In this document: one piece after another, positions 21,701 through 34,341 of the stretch
Numbering within the stretch: position 1 is the first letter of the stretch
Layout of the letters: each line of letters starts with the position of its first letter
DNA from: Polytrichum commune
Taxonomy: Eukaryota; Streptophyta; Polytrichopsida; Polytrichales; Polytrichaceae
Assembly: GCA_950295325.1 (NCBI GenBank)
Contig: OX485809.1
Span: 40,703,081 to 40,767,080 of the forward strand
Length of the DNA: 64,000 nucleotides
Direction of reading: 5' to 3'
The notes under the pieces: model-generated
Databases searched by the model: none
The model's input: the letters and a program-made list of their open reading frames with translations, nothing else
Told to the model about the DNA's origin: nothing
Made by a program: the position numbers and the translations under genes

Positions 21701-24700
21701 TGGAACCGGTACAGGTTCTTGCCCATTACTTAGGTCCTCGCACATCACAATGTGTTTGCCCTTTATGACCTCTTTAATGTCCACAGTTGCAAGTGGTGTC
21801 CACTCTGGGCCATATGCAAGATCTGTTCAAATGAGTAGTGTATCCATGTCAGTATACCATGCACCATGAAGACACCAAACACATGCCCTTTACCATCATT
21901 TGCTACCAATAATTGCATAGTTGCCCTTCAAGCAATCTATAGACTTTCAAGATAACATGCTAGGACATGCAGGAGATCTGTAAGAGGAGAAACCTATAAA
22001 TGGTCACAAGGAAGTGAGCTTACTGGCTTGAGCTTTAAATGGGGCATCAGAGAATCCAGCCATGTCAACCTCCAAAGCTGGAGGTGCTGCTTGGATGATG
22101 TGGAAGGGTAGACATTTATTGGGACATACAAATCCATCTGTCTGCCATGGTGTGCTTACTCTCATTGCATCACACAAGGACACTGCTTGCAGGTGGAGGT
22201 AAGGGTGCAAATAATTGTGCTTCTTGGATAGTTCCCGATAGAGTGAATCTTTACAGCATGCCACCCGTGCTGCATCCAGGAGGTCAGCACTCATGGGCCA
22301 ACCTGTGGCATTTACACTTCGCTGCGGCTGCATTTTTGATGCAGAATTGACAACATTCATGGAATACGTGGAGCTTTGCACACAACCATTCAAACCATGC
22401 CGCTCCTGCTGAATTTGCTTAACTGCCTTCATGTGCTGTGCTATCTGTTTTGCTCCGCCTTGATTACTTTTCGGAGGAACCAGTTTCTCATTCTGAAGAT
22501 GCTCCACTCTCTTCCGGCGCCTCCGCCTCTTCTTTGGTGGGGCGGCTGTTGGTGGGGCGGCTATTGGTGGGGCGGCTATTGGTGGGGCAGCTGTTGGTGT
22601 GGCGGCTGTTGAAAGGGTGGCTGTTGGTGTGGCAGCTGTTGAAGGGACAGCTGTTGGTGTGGCGGATGTTGGTGGGGCGGCTGTTGGTGGGGCGGCTGTT
22701 AGTGTGGCTGTTAGAGTGGCTGTTAGGGTAGATGTAGTAACAGGTAATGTGACATTTTTTCTCCTCTCTCTTGCAATAGTCTTCCACTGTCTGAAATTTA
22801 CAGTCCGCAGCTGAGAACCTTCACCCACTGGCTCTGGTGGTGGCCACTCTACTGTCATGACTACATCAGTGTTTCCATTGATATTTTTAGGAGGCATAGT
22901 AGTACACAACTCTGATAAGGGTAGCATCTTCCCAGGGGATGAATTGGCTGTCTCCGGATTAGGTAAACACATCCTCTTGCCTACAGGCAGTGTCTTAGAT
23001 GGCACAGTAGGGCAGACCTCAATCTTCCCTGTAGGTACACTGGTTGGTTTTCGATGCTCTGCCTGATGATGTCTACCCAAATCTGGCAACAGATTAAATC
23101 GCTCGCCACAAAACCTGCATTTGAATTTGTGAGGGCTGCCTCCATTACCATTAGTAGATGCTGTCATCCTACTGTCAACACCGGGCACCTCAATACTGAG
23201 TTTCGACTCTTTGGCTACCTGCCCAATGTGAGCACTCTCCTTGTGATGTTGAAGATCCCAGTGAGTATCAAATTTGTCTCCACACAATGAGCAATTCAAC
23301 ATAACTTTTCCTCCTGGAATGCCTCCATTGACCTGCCGTGCAAAGTCAGTTCTGCTGAATTCAAGAGAATGTTCACCCTCCACATGTGTCCATAGGATAT
23401 TGAATTCGCTGAACTTTTTGTCACACATGATGCACACAATAGTGCCATCAACCATTGGCAGTGTGGGGTGGTTGGACTTCCAGTGCCTAAGTAGTCCCCC
23501 TCTGTTAGTATATTCCTGCCCACATTCACGACAAGCCAACCCCTTCTGGAAAAGAAATGCCTCTTTCTTGTGATCTTCCTTCCAGTGTTTCCCAAGTAAA
23601 GCAATGTCTGGAAACTTTGTTTGGCAGAGAGAACAAGTAAGAATATCCCTCTCAGACTCATCAACCTGACTAGAACCCTGCAAGGAAAAGAAACATTAAG
23701 CAAGGATTCAGTCTCCTGATGTAATAGAAATCCCAGCCTTCCACATATGCCGTCACATCTTATGCCTGCCGTCTAAATTGTGAACAAAAGCATAAGACTG
23801 AGACTTAATTACAGATGTCCCTACAATCTGAAGTAAAACCAACATACATCACAAAAAATATCTGCAAGAATTGGGGATAAGCAAGATTCCTGTATTATTA
23901 CCAAGGCTGATAACATGTTCAGGTTTGTATAAGGACTAGCTGTATCACTTGTCATCAAACCCCCTCCCTCTTCATACTGTAGGCACACTCCTTGTACATG
24001 CTTCAATACAGGACCTACACAATTCCCCTTTGAAGTGGGTCCCGTACTCGCTGGAGAGGACTCATGAATCAGAGAGTAGTCCACACTTCCCTGCTCTGTG
24101 CACAGAACACTGATCACAGCCTTTGGCTGAAATAAGTTTTGCATAGAGCCATCACAATTCTTCAAAATGGGTCCCGTATTCTCAGTGGCTTTCTGGGTAT
24201 AATTTGAGCTCCAGAAATCAGATGGCTTTGCTTTTGAAAGCCTTTCACTATTCTCAATCAGAACCTTCCGAAGTCTTTCCTTCTCTTCAGAAAGAAGACC
24301 CAATAGTGCTCCTCCTGAAACTGTATCCTTAGTAGCCTCTTCACAAATCCACCCCACAAGGTCCTTCCGATTGGCACCTACAGCTGAAACAGCTACAACT
24401 CATTGTCAGGGCATCACACATGATAATTTTCCTAATCCTGATCCTACATTCTAAGACACAACAATCTAGCAAGTACTGAACCTCACCAGCCATTGGTTCA
24501 TCAGCAAGAATAGCTTTTCTTTCTGGATGACTTTAAGTAGTCATAACTACACCCAGGCTCAAAATGCTACATACATTGCCCCAAATTTCCTTGGGCTAAA
24601 GTGCTGACCTGCTAAAGTTCTGTGAGGTTCTACAATACCCATAAACCATGCAACTTGGCAGGTGCATTATATAAGGACTTCTCTGCCATGAGCAGTGAGT

Positions 24701-27700
24701 ACTTTGGGCTGCAATACATCACCTGGAAACTCTTGGGTGAACCTCTAATGTGTGCCTCTCCACCAACACTGAAGAACACTCTTACAAATATTAAGATATG
24801 TGGCAAAGACAAAATGCAAGACATATATGTTATGAGGAGTGAATATTCCTCAAATTTCATACATCAGTTTTATCATCCTGTAAATAAGCATCCCGCTCAA
24901 ATGTCTCTGGGAAAGAAGTCCAAACATATTTTGCATATGAAACCCTGAGATGTACCTTTTCCATTCAGTAGACCAGCACTTGAAATTACATTGAACAGCT
25001 CCTTAGCTCGAGACTGGCTTCTCCATTCGCGAACCCTGTTCTTATCAAATGAATACATGCCTTCCTGACTTTTCCTCCTCTTCAAGGTGGGTCCCATAGT
25101 CACTGGAGATGACTCATGGATCGTGAAGTAGTCCACATTTCCCTGCCACCTAAACTGTCGTAAGTGCCGCTCACAGAACACTGATCCAGCCTTTGGCCGA
25201 AATGAACATTGCTCCTCTGTCCGGCGGGTTCGACCAACACAACGGGGATCTCCTGTCTCCGCTTTCTCCTTTAAAGCTGGTTCATCCAGGAAAAACAATT
25301 TGTGAGAAAGTCACAACAGGTGATTGTCAAAATTGCAACTCTTCAAAGTGGAACACAAAAAGATTTTCAATGAATGTAAAGCAGAACAAACTCAGGGAAG
25401 ACAAGAATACAGAAGAAAAACAAGAATATTCCTGAGTAATAATGAATCCTCACTAAGGAGATGAACACCTTCTGGAGCCAGAACTTCCTCTTTTCCTGGA
25501 CGTTCCTTTAAAAATTAGGCTCCTACAATTTTGGATGACTATAAACTAACAATAATAGAAGCCCAAAAGAGATGAAACCCACACAACAACTTTGAATGCA
25601 GAGGGAAACTAGCACAAGTGAACCATTTGCAGATTTAACTAAAATTGTGAATAGCAAGGAAAGTCAAAATCAGAAAAGGAAGGGCCATTACATGTGGAAG
25701 CAACTGATGGCCTCCATAGAGTTGGTGTTTGTATTTGAGCAGGTTCACCATTCGGTACCACAATCTCTGGACGAACTTGCACAGGTTTATGCTCCATCCG
25801 TTTGATAGGAATACCCCAAGCCTGGTCTGCATGCTTCAAGCAGTATGCAGATCCATCTCTGACACTATGTGTGCACTGTGCACCATGAAGAGTCTTCCCC
25901 CGACATCGAAATACTATAAAATCTGGAGGTTTGTATGGGGCTTTCAAAGCTCCTCTAGTTACTATGGTGCTGGTGCCTTCACCGTTTGGCATGGCATGAT
26001 CCCAATCATTCTTAGTGTGTTTCGAACAAAAACCAGATCCATCCCTCACAGTATGAGCACACTGATTGCCTTGCAAAGTAATGCCACCACATCGGATCAT
26101 GCTGTTATTTCTCTCTATTACTTTCAAGGTGGTCCCCGTTTGGTCACCAACTTGAGGACCCACACTCTCGTTGTTTAAATCAGTCCTTACGTTAGCGTCA
26201 TCCTGTATCTTTTCAAGAATTGCAGCTCCAGGAACCTCAATTCTGGTGTCTTCTGTGCCCCACTTAGCCAACGACTCTGGATCTAGTGGAGCAGTTTTAT
26301 GTGCTTCATCAGCAGTCAAAAACCTTCCTGACCCTTCCTGTGAGAAAGGGTTATCAAGAGGTGATGAGGCAGGTGGAGGATGAGAAAGTTTCTGCAATTG
26401 AACACCATCACCATTTCTTAGTACATTGATGACTGTCCAGCTTGACAAAAACCTGCACACAGCAGAAGAGCACTAAAGACAACCAGCTCTTATTGGAGGG
26501 AAAATAATATGAGAACCTGCGAAAGAACTATTTATCTTTGTCACTATCTAAAAGATCCAAATAGAAGAGGGAAATCACAAGCACAGTACAGTCACACATG
26601 AATACTAGAGGCCTTTTGTTTACAGGGATGGAAGAGTCAAGGCAAGTTCAATAGCATTCAGGAGAGTTTGTATGATAAACAGCCAGTAAATGATTAATGC
26701 TGGTTCAAAAATAAACCACTCTCAACATAAGGATGTATGCAGAATAGGTTATCCGAAGTACTAGGATACCCAGTGTTGACATTGTAAGACTATAAGAAAC
26801 CAACCCCACATACCTGCAAATCCACTGATGGTGATGCATCACCATAGAGCTCATCAAGCTTAACCCTCTTTTGGGCTGCTTCCCGATCCTCAGAGGTCCA
26901 TGGGCGCGGTCGACCTCGCCTCACAACTGCCTTCCCACGACCTTGAGGATTCCCAGACCATGTTGTGAAATTGGCATTATCATCTCTGGCAACATCTGAA
27001 GGGCCAGAAATGTCCTCTTTGGTCTCAGTTAAAGGCAAATCTGCAAAGTGAAGCTCAGTTGTCTCCACTTTGATCTCAGTTGGTGGCAGCCGCAGCCCCA
27101 TTTGCAAGGCAGCCGACACTGCAAGGGGGAAACCCTCATCTACTTTCCATGTAATTTGTGATGGCAACATGGAGGTGGAGACAGGACCTCCATTTTCAGG
27201 ACTATCATGTTGCACAATACAAGATGCCACATTCATAGGAATATCCTTCAGAGATTCATGGGAGCTTGGTGCCGGCAAAGTCTGAAGGGAATTGGTAATA
27301 CCATGTTGCACACCCTCCTGCACACTCTGTCCAGAGGGCAGTAGCACCTTTGGAGAGCTGGCAGTATGGGAATCGGAAGGTTCTCGTGTGGATGGAATGT
27401 ATTCAGATTGGGCCAAAAGGTCTTCCTCTTCCTCAGAGGAAGTTAGTAATGGAAATGAAGTCAAAGTCCGAGCCACATCTCCAGCTCCATACATCAAAAT
27501 TTGAATTTCTTCGTCTTTGGACTCATATTCAGTTCCACCTTCCTTCATTCTCATTAGTGGAAAAGAAACTGCACTACCCTGAGTCATTTCATCCATCACA
27601 GCTGCATTGAAAGAAACAGCATCATTGAAGTCCCCAGACTCATCATCTGAGTCTATTTCTCCTCCAAGCAGTTGTAAGGGAATCGAATCCTGAGCACCAT

Positions 27701-27716
27701 CACCAATAACTTCCAT
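18771..27716 (-). CDS. SUVR5: SUVR5-type histone H3K9 methyltransferase, 12 coding exons, 1707 aa
   Basis: Exons: 27716-26814, 26472-25692, 25276-24956, 24377-23902, 23677-22024, 21822-21548, 20913-20752, 20581-20465, 20156-20053, 19561-19427, 19252-19165, 18878-18771. All junctions are GT..AG and the phase closes exactly. Order of parts: acidic N-terminus; AT-hook-like RRGRPRPW (266-273); three Cys/His knuckles (C429-H453, C491-H515, C574-H599); five C2H2 fingers starting C842, C876, C909, C956 and C1014; an Ala/Pro/Thr repeat, then KKRRRRRKR as a likely nuclear signal; pre-SET (from about 1379, with the Cys-rich CTCSSC and CACGEGKC clusters); SET (GWAVR at 1564, EYIGEV, NHSCAPN around 1641-1647, AYNYRY); and post-SET CACHCG ending CRGRLY. 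The fifth finger (LLPDLGRHHQAEH) matches my memory of Arabidopsis SUVR5, a nuclear H3K9me2 writer recruited by its fingers. SET and post-SET motifs are intact, so an active enzyme is expected. Arabidopsis SUVR5 is shorter (about 1380 aa). The start ATG at 27716 could be preceded by an in-frame extension. Confidence 0.95.
22535..22735 (-). repeat. 15-bp minisatellite inside SUVR5 exon 5
   Basis: About thirteen units of 15 bp (plus strand GGTGGGGCGGCTGTT and variants) encode an Ala/Pro/Thr-rich linker of roughly 65 residues (TAAPP, TAATP, TATL). It separates the zinc fingers from a basic cluster. Unit length is a multiple of three, so copy changes keep the frame. Copy number probably varies between alleles. 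Confidence 0.9.
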
Positions 27717-30700
27717 CTGGTAAGCAATTGCTTCACAAACCGAGAACTGTCAAGAGTGTCCACTTGGCCTCACAACAGGCCGATGAAAAGCAGGCCAGAG
27801 TGAATGCATTCACTTTGAATGAACCCCAAAACACAGCAACACACAGTTGATCCCAGAGTTCAAACTCTCACATAAATCAGAAGGAAAGTCATACACTTGC
27901 TTTAAGTCAATCAAGTGCAAGTTGCATCAGTCCAGGCTGAACCTAGCCCCCAAGTTGGAAGAATGTATCGAGTATGTTGGACATCCCTTAGATCTGGCAC
28001 AACACACACAACTCACTTTAATACACGCCAGTAGCAGGAACTCGCACAGTTTCCAACATTTTCAACCTCATATGAGAGATATGCTCTTCCTAGACTGAAG
28101 GTAAACGGGGACACAGTACCTTTTTCTTCCATCTTCTCAAAGACTGCAAGAGCACTACTGGTGTTTATATTACCCAACATCTCAATGACGTTCTGTGTTG
28201 TCCTGTAGCACAAGCCCAAAAAACTGCATGTCAAACTGCTACCTTAAGTAGCCGATTTTCATCCAACTCCCAATTTTCAAATTCTTCAAATGTTTACATT
28301 TTCCTCTTCCTTTGTAAAGATTGATCAATGATGGAGAGACAAGAAACATAGAAGGATCAAAACTACATATTATGTCCAGGCCTAACCAGTAGGCATAGAA
28401 ACACACTTCTTATTTCTATAAAAATTTCTGTAAAAGTGGTCACCAGAGAGGTAAATACTGGAATCTATAAGTGCACTACAAGGATACTATCAATAGCTAT
28501 TAGCCCCTAAATGCTCATGCCACCAATTTCAACCAATTTTTCACTTTGAGGTCATGGATGGGAGGTGTAGCTTGAGTGGATTGAGACAAAATTTGGACCA
28601 TGTGTGAGGATGAACTTCTTTAATATACTACATGAACAAAATTGGAAATATAATGATTGTCATCTACCAAAATTTATCTATAATTTTTTGAGTGAGTTCT
28701 GCTTCTTGATAAGTTTTTTACTAAAAGTGGAAAGTTTTCTTTTGGGTCCGATGTGTGATTGTTTTGTTTGGAGAACTTCCAAAGCTTGAAAGCACATAGG
28801 TTTGTGAAAACTTTGACAAAATCTGGACCCTCAACTATATTCTGTCATTGCCTTATGAATTCTTAGGCAAATATTCATAAATTGGGTTTATAAAGCTCAT
28901 AAAGATTTTTTAATATTAAAGCCATATGGATGTGGTCTAGAAGTAATCATCCACAACTTTGTGGGGAGGTGAAATGTGGTTTGAAACCAAGAAGTCAACG
29001 TCTTTAATTAGTCTATGAATGCAAAAAATTGCTCAAGCATGTTGGGGTTAAGAAGATCTACATGCTGAGCTCCAATAAAGAATGTGAGACCGCTGGCATC
29101 CACCACTCTTCTTAGCACAGCTTATGAATATCTTAGCATCACTTACATTTTGTTTAAAACTTACAATGACAAGACTGACAAAATCTCCTCAAGCAATTCA
29201 AGTCCAGACAGTTGAAGACTATAGTAGCACCACATCCATAACCAACCCAGGCAGTTCTCTACAGTAGTCACCAGAAAAAAGGGCTGTACAACGGACCACA
29301 GATACTACTTCTCCTGAGATAATAACAGGAAATGCAACCTTGACAACAAAATTAGCCTATTCTACAATCACCTGCACATGCTTCCTACAATCGTCTAACA
29401 AGTTTGGGTTTGCAACAAAAAAGAGCGGCCAATCTGATCAATCACATTATTAACAGCAAACTTTTTTCTGATGTCAGCAATAAGACTGAACAATGTCAAG
29501 GCTCCAGAACATCTCTGCTGTAATGAACGAAACTGGCAAGTACAGCCAGGACCGATCACCCCAAAGATGGGAAGGGAAATTAAAAATTAAATTAATGTTT
29601 AAAAAAAATTAAGTCTAACTAACACAAGGCCGCTAGTTTAAGATCAGTCCAAAGAATCACCACTTCCTTGGTTAACCATTGCAAATTTCTTCACTTCTGA
29701 TATATCAAGAATCACTTTCGCATTGTATATCTGGATCAGATATCAATGCCGTTAGATCTTCTTGCTTCCAATACGTTCCAACTACGGAGAATTGTGGGAA
29801 GAAAGAGTGCCTCCCAAGACGAGCTAGACAGAGCGCATTCTGTCTCATCCGACTTATGTAGTCAAACTATGACTACCATGTGCACTATCACATATACCTT
29901 GGAGAGAATCCTACAAATTTGTCCAAAGAAGAGCTTCCCAAGAGAAAAGCAGACTCCCAAGTCCATTCTTGCATGAAATTTCAGGGGAGAACGTTAACCA
30001 GAAAGGTGCTCCAGTGCATGTCCAAATCCAGACTCGAGAATGAGAAACGAAGATTTTGTTCATAGATGTAGGAAAGCTGGAGAGACTCACGTGCAGAGTA
30101 CAGGACACCTCGAAACCAGCATCCGATCTTCACCGCAACCCTCCTAGTGTATGTAAGTTAAAGCAAGAGAAACAGATGAAATCTGAATTGTGAAGTGCTG
30201 TACAGGCCCATTTGCAGAGAACGAAATGAGGAAGGAACGTCAGATTCATCACCCCCTATGGTGATATCAAAACAAACTTTCTGATATCAAAGTAAATAAG
30301 CCGTACTCTGCACTTGCAACAAAACCATGCTTCCAGAAGTGCGAATGCTTCACAAAAGGAGGCAGCCATCTGCACAAACCAACAAAACAATTCAACATGG
30401 GCAACAAACAGCCTGAGATATCAATCAGTAAAGTCAATAACAGATTACAAAAACACAAACAGGACTTCCTAAAATAAAGACATAAAAAATTAGAAGAGAA
30501 CCCATTAAATCTCATTTCATATACAATTGAACTTTTACAATTGCCAGGTTTCCACAAGAAGGCTGCTTCTTTTAAACCCTGAAAACTCTGCCCAACCGTC
30601 GAAGGCCCTAATATAACCTCAAACAATACAAAACTATCTGTATTCGAATCTCAGTCGTCACTCTTAACTCCCTCTTAGGGTTCCTAGGGCTCCTCCAAAT

Positions 30701-31850
30701 AGTTCACCGCATACCATACATGCGGTGACCGCAAATATTCCCATGCAATGCTCGCATTCCAAAGCCTCATTAGGTTAAACCGTAAAATCTCCGTGTTACA
30801 ATTTAGATAGCATGATATACAATATCACAAGGTTCAGATCTTCAACACTCTTCTTCTGCAGAGCTCTTCACTCAATGTACTTACTGCCAATTTCAAGAAG
30901 CTTGGACAAAAGCATGTAAACCTTAAAATAGCGTAACCTTAACCTCCATATTTGCTATTCAATAAAGTTGCAAAGAGTTCAACATTCATCCACCAAGACC
31001 ATTGATAAAAACCAGGAGAGTCAACATGCCGCTTAAGTAGCAATAAGTTACATCGTAACAGTCATCCTTTAAGGAGCTCCCAGAGCCTCCACTAAGTTAA
31101 GCATTTTGTATGATCTTTCTTTTTACACAAAGACTGAAACCTGAACACCTCCTTAACCGCTCTCTTGAAATGCACTATATCCTTAACAACGATCATCTTC
31201 TAACGATAAGCTCCCAGAGACTAACTTACTCCAACCACATGAGAATCACCATGACCAATTACTTATCACCATGTACCATAATCCGAGAGCATCGTGGTAC
31301 AAGCCCTAACACAAACTTGGTCCACTAAAAGGGAATCCATCGAGTAGTAAAACCTACATATATGCGATGCACGACACATGATCACCAAACCCTGAAAGCA
31401 GGGAACAACGATCCACGGGAAATTTATTAGCCATGTAATAATACCTGCCAATAATAAACGAGCTGCAGTAGTAGGTTTGATTACGAGAGGGAGATATAGA
31501 TGGAAGGAGGGAGGGGAAAGATCGATCTGGCTATGGCGCATATATTAATAAACTTGCGATGATGAATACAAACGGGAAATGAGTGCAATGTAGTGCCTTG
31601 GAAAGGTGCAAGGGGGATGGCAATTGTGCAGTTTTCGTTTAAGATTGCGTCGTAAGTATGTAAGCAGCTCCTGAAAGGCTTGGGTTGCGTGAGAGAATTG
31701 ATCAAGTTCGATGAAGGAGCGGACCGGAGGCTATGGAGCTCCGGCTATGGCCATAGCGATGGCGATGGCGAGAGCAAGGAATGACATTGGCATGGCGGGG
31801 GATGAAGGAGAAGACGACGAAGAAGGGAATGGATGACATGTCATTCCTAC
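27717..31850 (-). promoter_or_regulatory. Probable 5' leader exons, introns and promoter of SUVR5
   Basis: No coding gene of its own is supported here. On the minus strand several exon-like borders occur: an acceptor TTGTGCTACAG at 28203, a donor AAAAAG/GTACTG at 28120, a donor CAC/GTGAGT near 30090 and an acceptor TTTATTTTAG near 30470. A GC-richer block at 31650-31830 could be the promoter-proximal leader. Together they suggest a spliced leader for SUVR5. The transcription start is not resolvable by reading. Confidence 0.4.
28120..28202 (-). other. Candidate upstream exon of SUVR5 with an upstream start codon
   Basis: This 83-nt segment is bounded by an AG acceptor and a GT donor. It carries one open frame with an ATG (MLGNINTSSALAVFEKMEEK). 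Spliced to CAG just before ATG 27716, it would form a short upstream frame overlapping the main start out of frame. Spliced to the AG after TTTGTGA (exon beginning CAATTG), it would extend the protein in frame. Either is unproven. Confidence 0.35.
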
Positions 31851-31865
31851 ACTAATTATGCCAAG

Positions 31866-32462
31866 TACACTATTTGGCCTAATTAGTGTGGGTTATCATT
31901 CGGAGTTACGTGTTGCTATAATTTTTACCAACATTATTGTTTTTTACCAACTAAGATGTATCATATTTTGTGGTGTATTTATCATACTATCTACACTAAA
32001 TATGGTACTTAGTGCCACCAATTCTAATTGTCTTGCTCAATACTAAATGTAAACCGCGGTATAGTGTCACCCACACTAAATGGTAACCCAACATTATTTG
32101 CCATTCCTTGTAATTTTTGGGGGGAATTATAAATTTATAGTGTTGCAATTACTGTCACTTACCAAGTGATTTTTCATCCAAATTTCAATAATCCATGAGA
32201 ATATTTCATCACAAGTTGCTAACAAGAGAAGGTAGGGTTTTGGCCAATGGATGAACTCATCCATCATCCATGACAGTATTTGTTCACTTTATCCATAAGA
32301 AGTGTCATCCGAAAAGTTGCCATAGTGACATAAAATATCATATGCACAAATTTTATATTTAGTGTACTTATGTTATTTGGGTAAAAAATGACACTCTCAT
32401 GAAAATTTTCTAGCAATGTGTAACTCCAAATGGTTACCCACACTAATTAGACAAAAAGTGTA
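31866..32462. mobile_element. MITE-like element with ~60-bp terminal inverted repeats
   Basis: The left end (31866-31925) and the reverse complement of the right end (32403-32462) share TACACT, TAATTAGTGTGGGT, GGAGTTAC and TTGCTA, at roughly 80% identity over 60 bp. The interior of about 480 bp has no transposase frame. A target-site duplication is not clear. Confidence 0.7.
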
Positions 32463-33108
32463 GTGAGGGAGGGCTAATAGTGTGTTTGGGAAAGTAGTGA
32501 AGGTGATATTGAATTTCTTTTTTATATGAAATTACATTGATTATCCCAATTTAGTGCATTTGGTACTAATTCCAAAACACATACTAATTTGCAAACTTAG
32601 TCTCAAATTAGTGGGGGCTACATTTTTTACTATGTTATACTGGATTCATGAATACATTCTCATTTACCATACATTTCGACAAAGTTGGTGCTTGCTCTAA
32701 GGTGATTGTTATGTGATTTATTTTTTCTTTTTCTTTTCTTTCTATTTCTTTTTCTTTTTTCTTTTTTTTAATTTTTATTCTATGTTTTCTTTTGTTTTGT
32801 TTTATTTTGTTTTATTTTATATATATGCATATGCAAACACACGTTAGTTAATGATTAATGTCCAAATGAATAGTGCAAGTACTTTCAATGAATAATGTTT
32901 TTATGAGTAGTATTTTCAGTGAATAAAGCCAAGATGAACAATACTTCCTAGATTTTTGGTGGCACTACATTGATTATCCCAATGGGTGAGGGAGGGTTAA
33001 TAATGCATGTGGGAAATTAGTGAAGGTGATACTAAATTTCTTTATGCTCTTAAATTAGCCACCAAAAGATCTAGGAAGCATTGTTCATCCCGGCATTATT
33101 CATTGAAA
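32463..33108. repeat. Direct repeat pair plus long inverted repeat
   Basis: GTGAGGGAGGG opens two related 60-bp segments at 32463-32523 and 32987-33047. An inverted repeat overlaps the second one: 32912-32963 is complementary to 33057-33108 over about 52 bp with few mismatches (the left arm ends TTTTTGGTGGC, the right begins GCCACCAAAAG). A C/T-poor, T-rich run at 32715-32820 (TTTTC and TTTTG units) lies between. Confidence 0.8.
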
Positions 33109-33839
33109 ATCTTATTCATAGCAATAATGCAAATATTGGAACTATTCACTAAAAGTACCGACATACTTCACAATACTCATATTAATTGTATTGCCCTTTG
33201 CCTATGCTAAATATAGGAACGGAGTGCAACCATAGGGTTGAATAATGTTACGATGACAAGCATGTATACCACTCTACAAACACCTCAAAGCACGCATTAT
33301 TTGAGAAGGAGGCTTATAGTCCTTTCCAAAGATGCCGCCCTCTTAGGTGGCCATGTCGGTTGTCACTTGTCTGTCATCCTTTTTCTTGAAATGTATGATA
33401 AATGAGCATGTGTTCATGAATTTATTGTCACTTGGTATAAATTTCAGCCCTCATTAATTTTGAGACTTGGAAAATAGTGAGCAACAACTTATGAATTGTG
33501 AGTGGTAACTTATGAGCAATTACCAAATTGACATGGGTATATGGTAACTAATGGAACTTCAACCAAATTGTGTGTAGTTCACAAAGTATATAAAGTGTGA
33601 AATGACACCTATTACCATGGAATTATGAGAACACTTATAGTGAAGTATTGCTTCTTATTATAATATAATGCAAGCTTTCAAATGCACGCATGTGTGAAAA
33701 GGCAAACCTTACTCTCCACTTTAGACTTATCAAAGGCAATGTCACCCACAACAATTGGGATAGGAGTAGATATGATCCATTATGTATCATTACGCAACCT
33801 CACATTGTGATGTATGTAATCACAACAATCATTAAAGCA

Positions 33840-34341
33840 TTAGAAATGGCCTACACAAATAGAGCGCCAAAAGGACAACCCAAAAACATTTTGGATATCA
33901 GTAGTCTTGGTGGTGCACCAAGGGTATCTGTCACACATTTTTTCCATGCCATCCATCAACCGATTGCAAGTATTCGGAACTTCAAGTGATAGATGGTGCA
34001 ACATAAACAAGAAATCGATGTCAAAAGATGATGGCATGTACTTGACATTACGGACTTCTATGTTGTCAAAATCTATGAATGCAACAACTTGGACCTTTTT
34101 TTTCTTTTTTTGGTTTCGATGCACCAACAATATTCAATCCCAAAGAAGAAGGATATGGATGCAAAGGAGGACGTTGAGATGTGAACCTTGATGAGCTAGC
34201 CACATGTGCAAAGGAGATTGGAGTTCCAGTTTGGAGATTGAATCTTAAACCAAGTAAATCCTCCAAAACAACCATTTGACCATCACCAACAAAAGACAAT
34301 GTAAAGGTCACCAAGGATCCATGAGCTCTAATGGTTGCCAT
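33840..34341 (-). pseudogene. Frameshifted ORF of unknown family
   Basis: Two overlapping minus-strand frames read as one protein broken at an A/G homopolymer (around 34095-34115). The first, from ATG 34341, begins MATIRAHGSLVTFTLSFVGD and includes MVVLEDLLGLRFNL. The second continues VQVVAFIDFDNIEV, HHLSLEVPNTCNRLMDGMEK. The composition and continuity look like real protein, but I recognise no domain. It sits among transposon remnants and is probably a decayed element ORF or a captured gene fragment. Confidence 0.45.

Noticed and set aside
22438-22787. Long repetitive ORFs in other frames over the 15-bp repeat
   Set aside because: A repeat unit divisible by three opens several frames on both strands. 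Only the SUVR5 frame joins the zinc fingers and basic cluster.
27716-28202. Extending the SUVR5 protein upstream through 28120-28202
   Set aside because: Possible in frame with one acceptor, but a better CAG acceptor lies directly before ATG 27716 and the start MEV fits what I remember of other SUVR5 proteins. Kept as a finding only.
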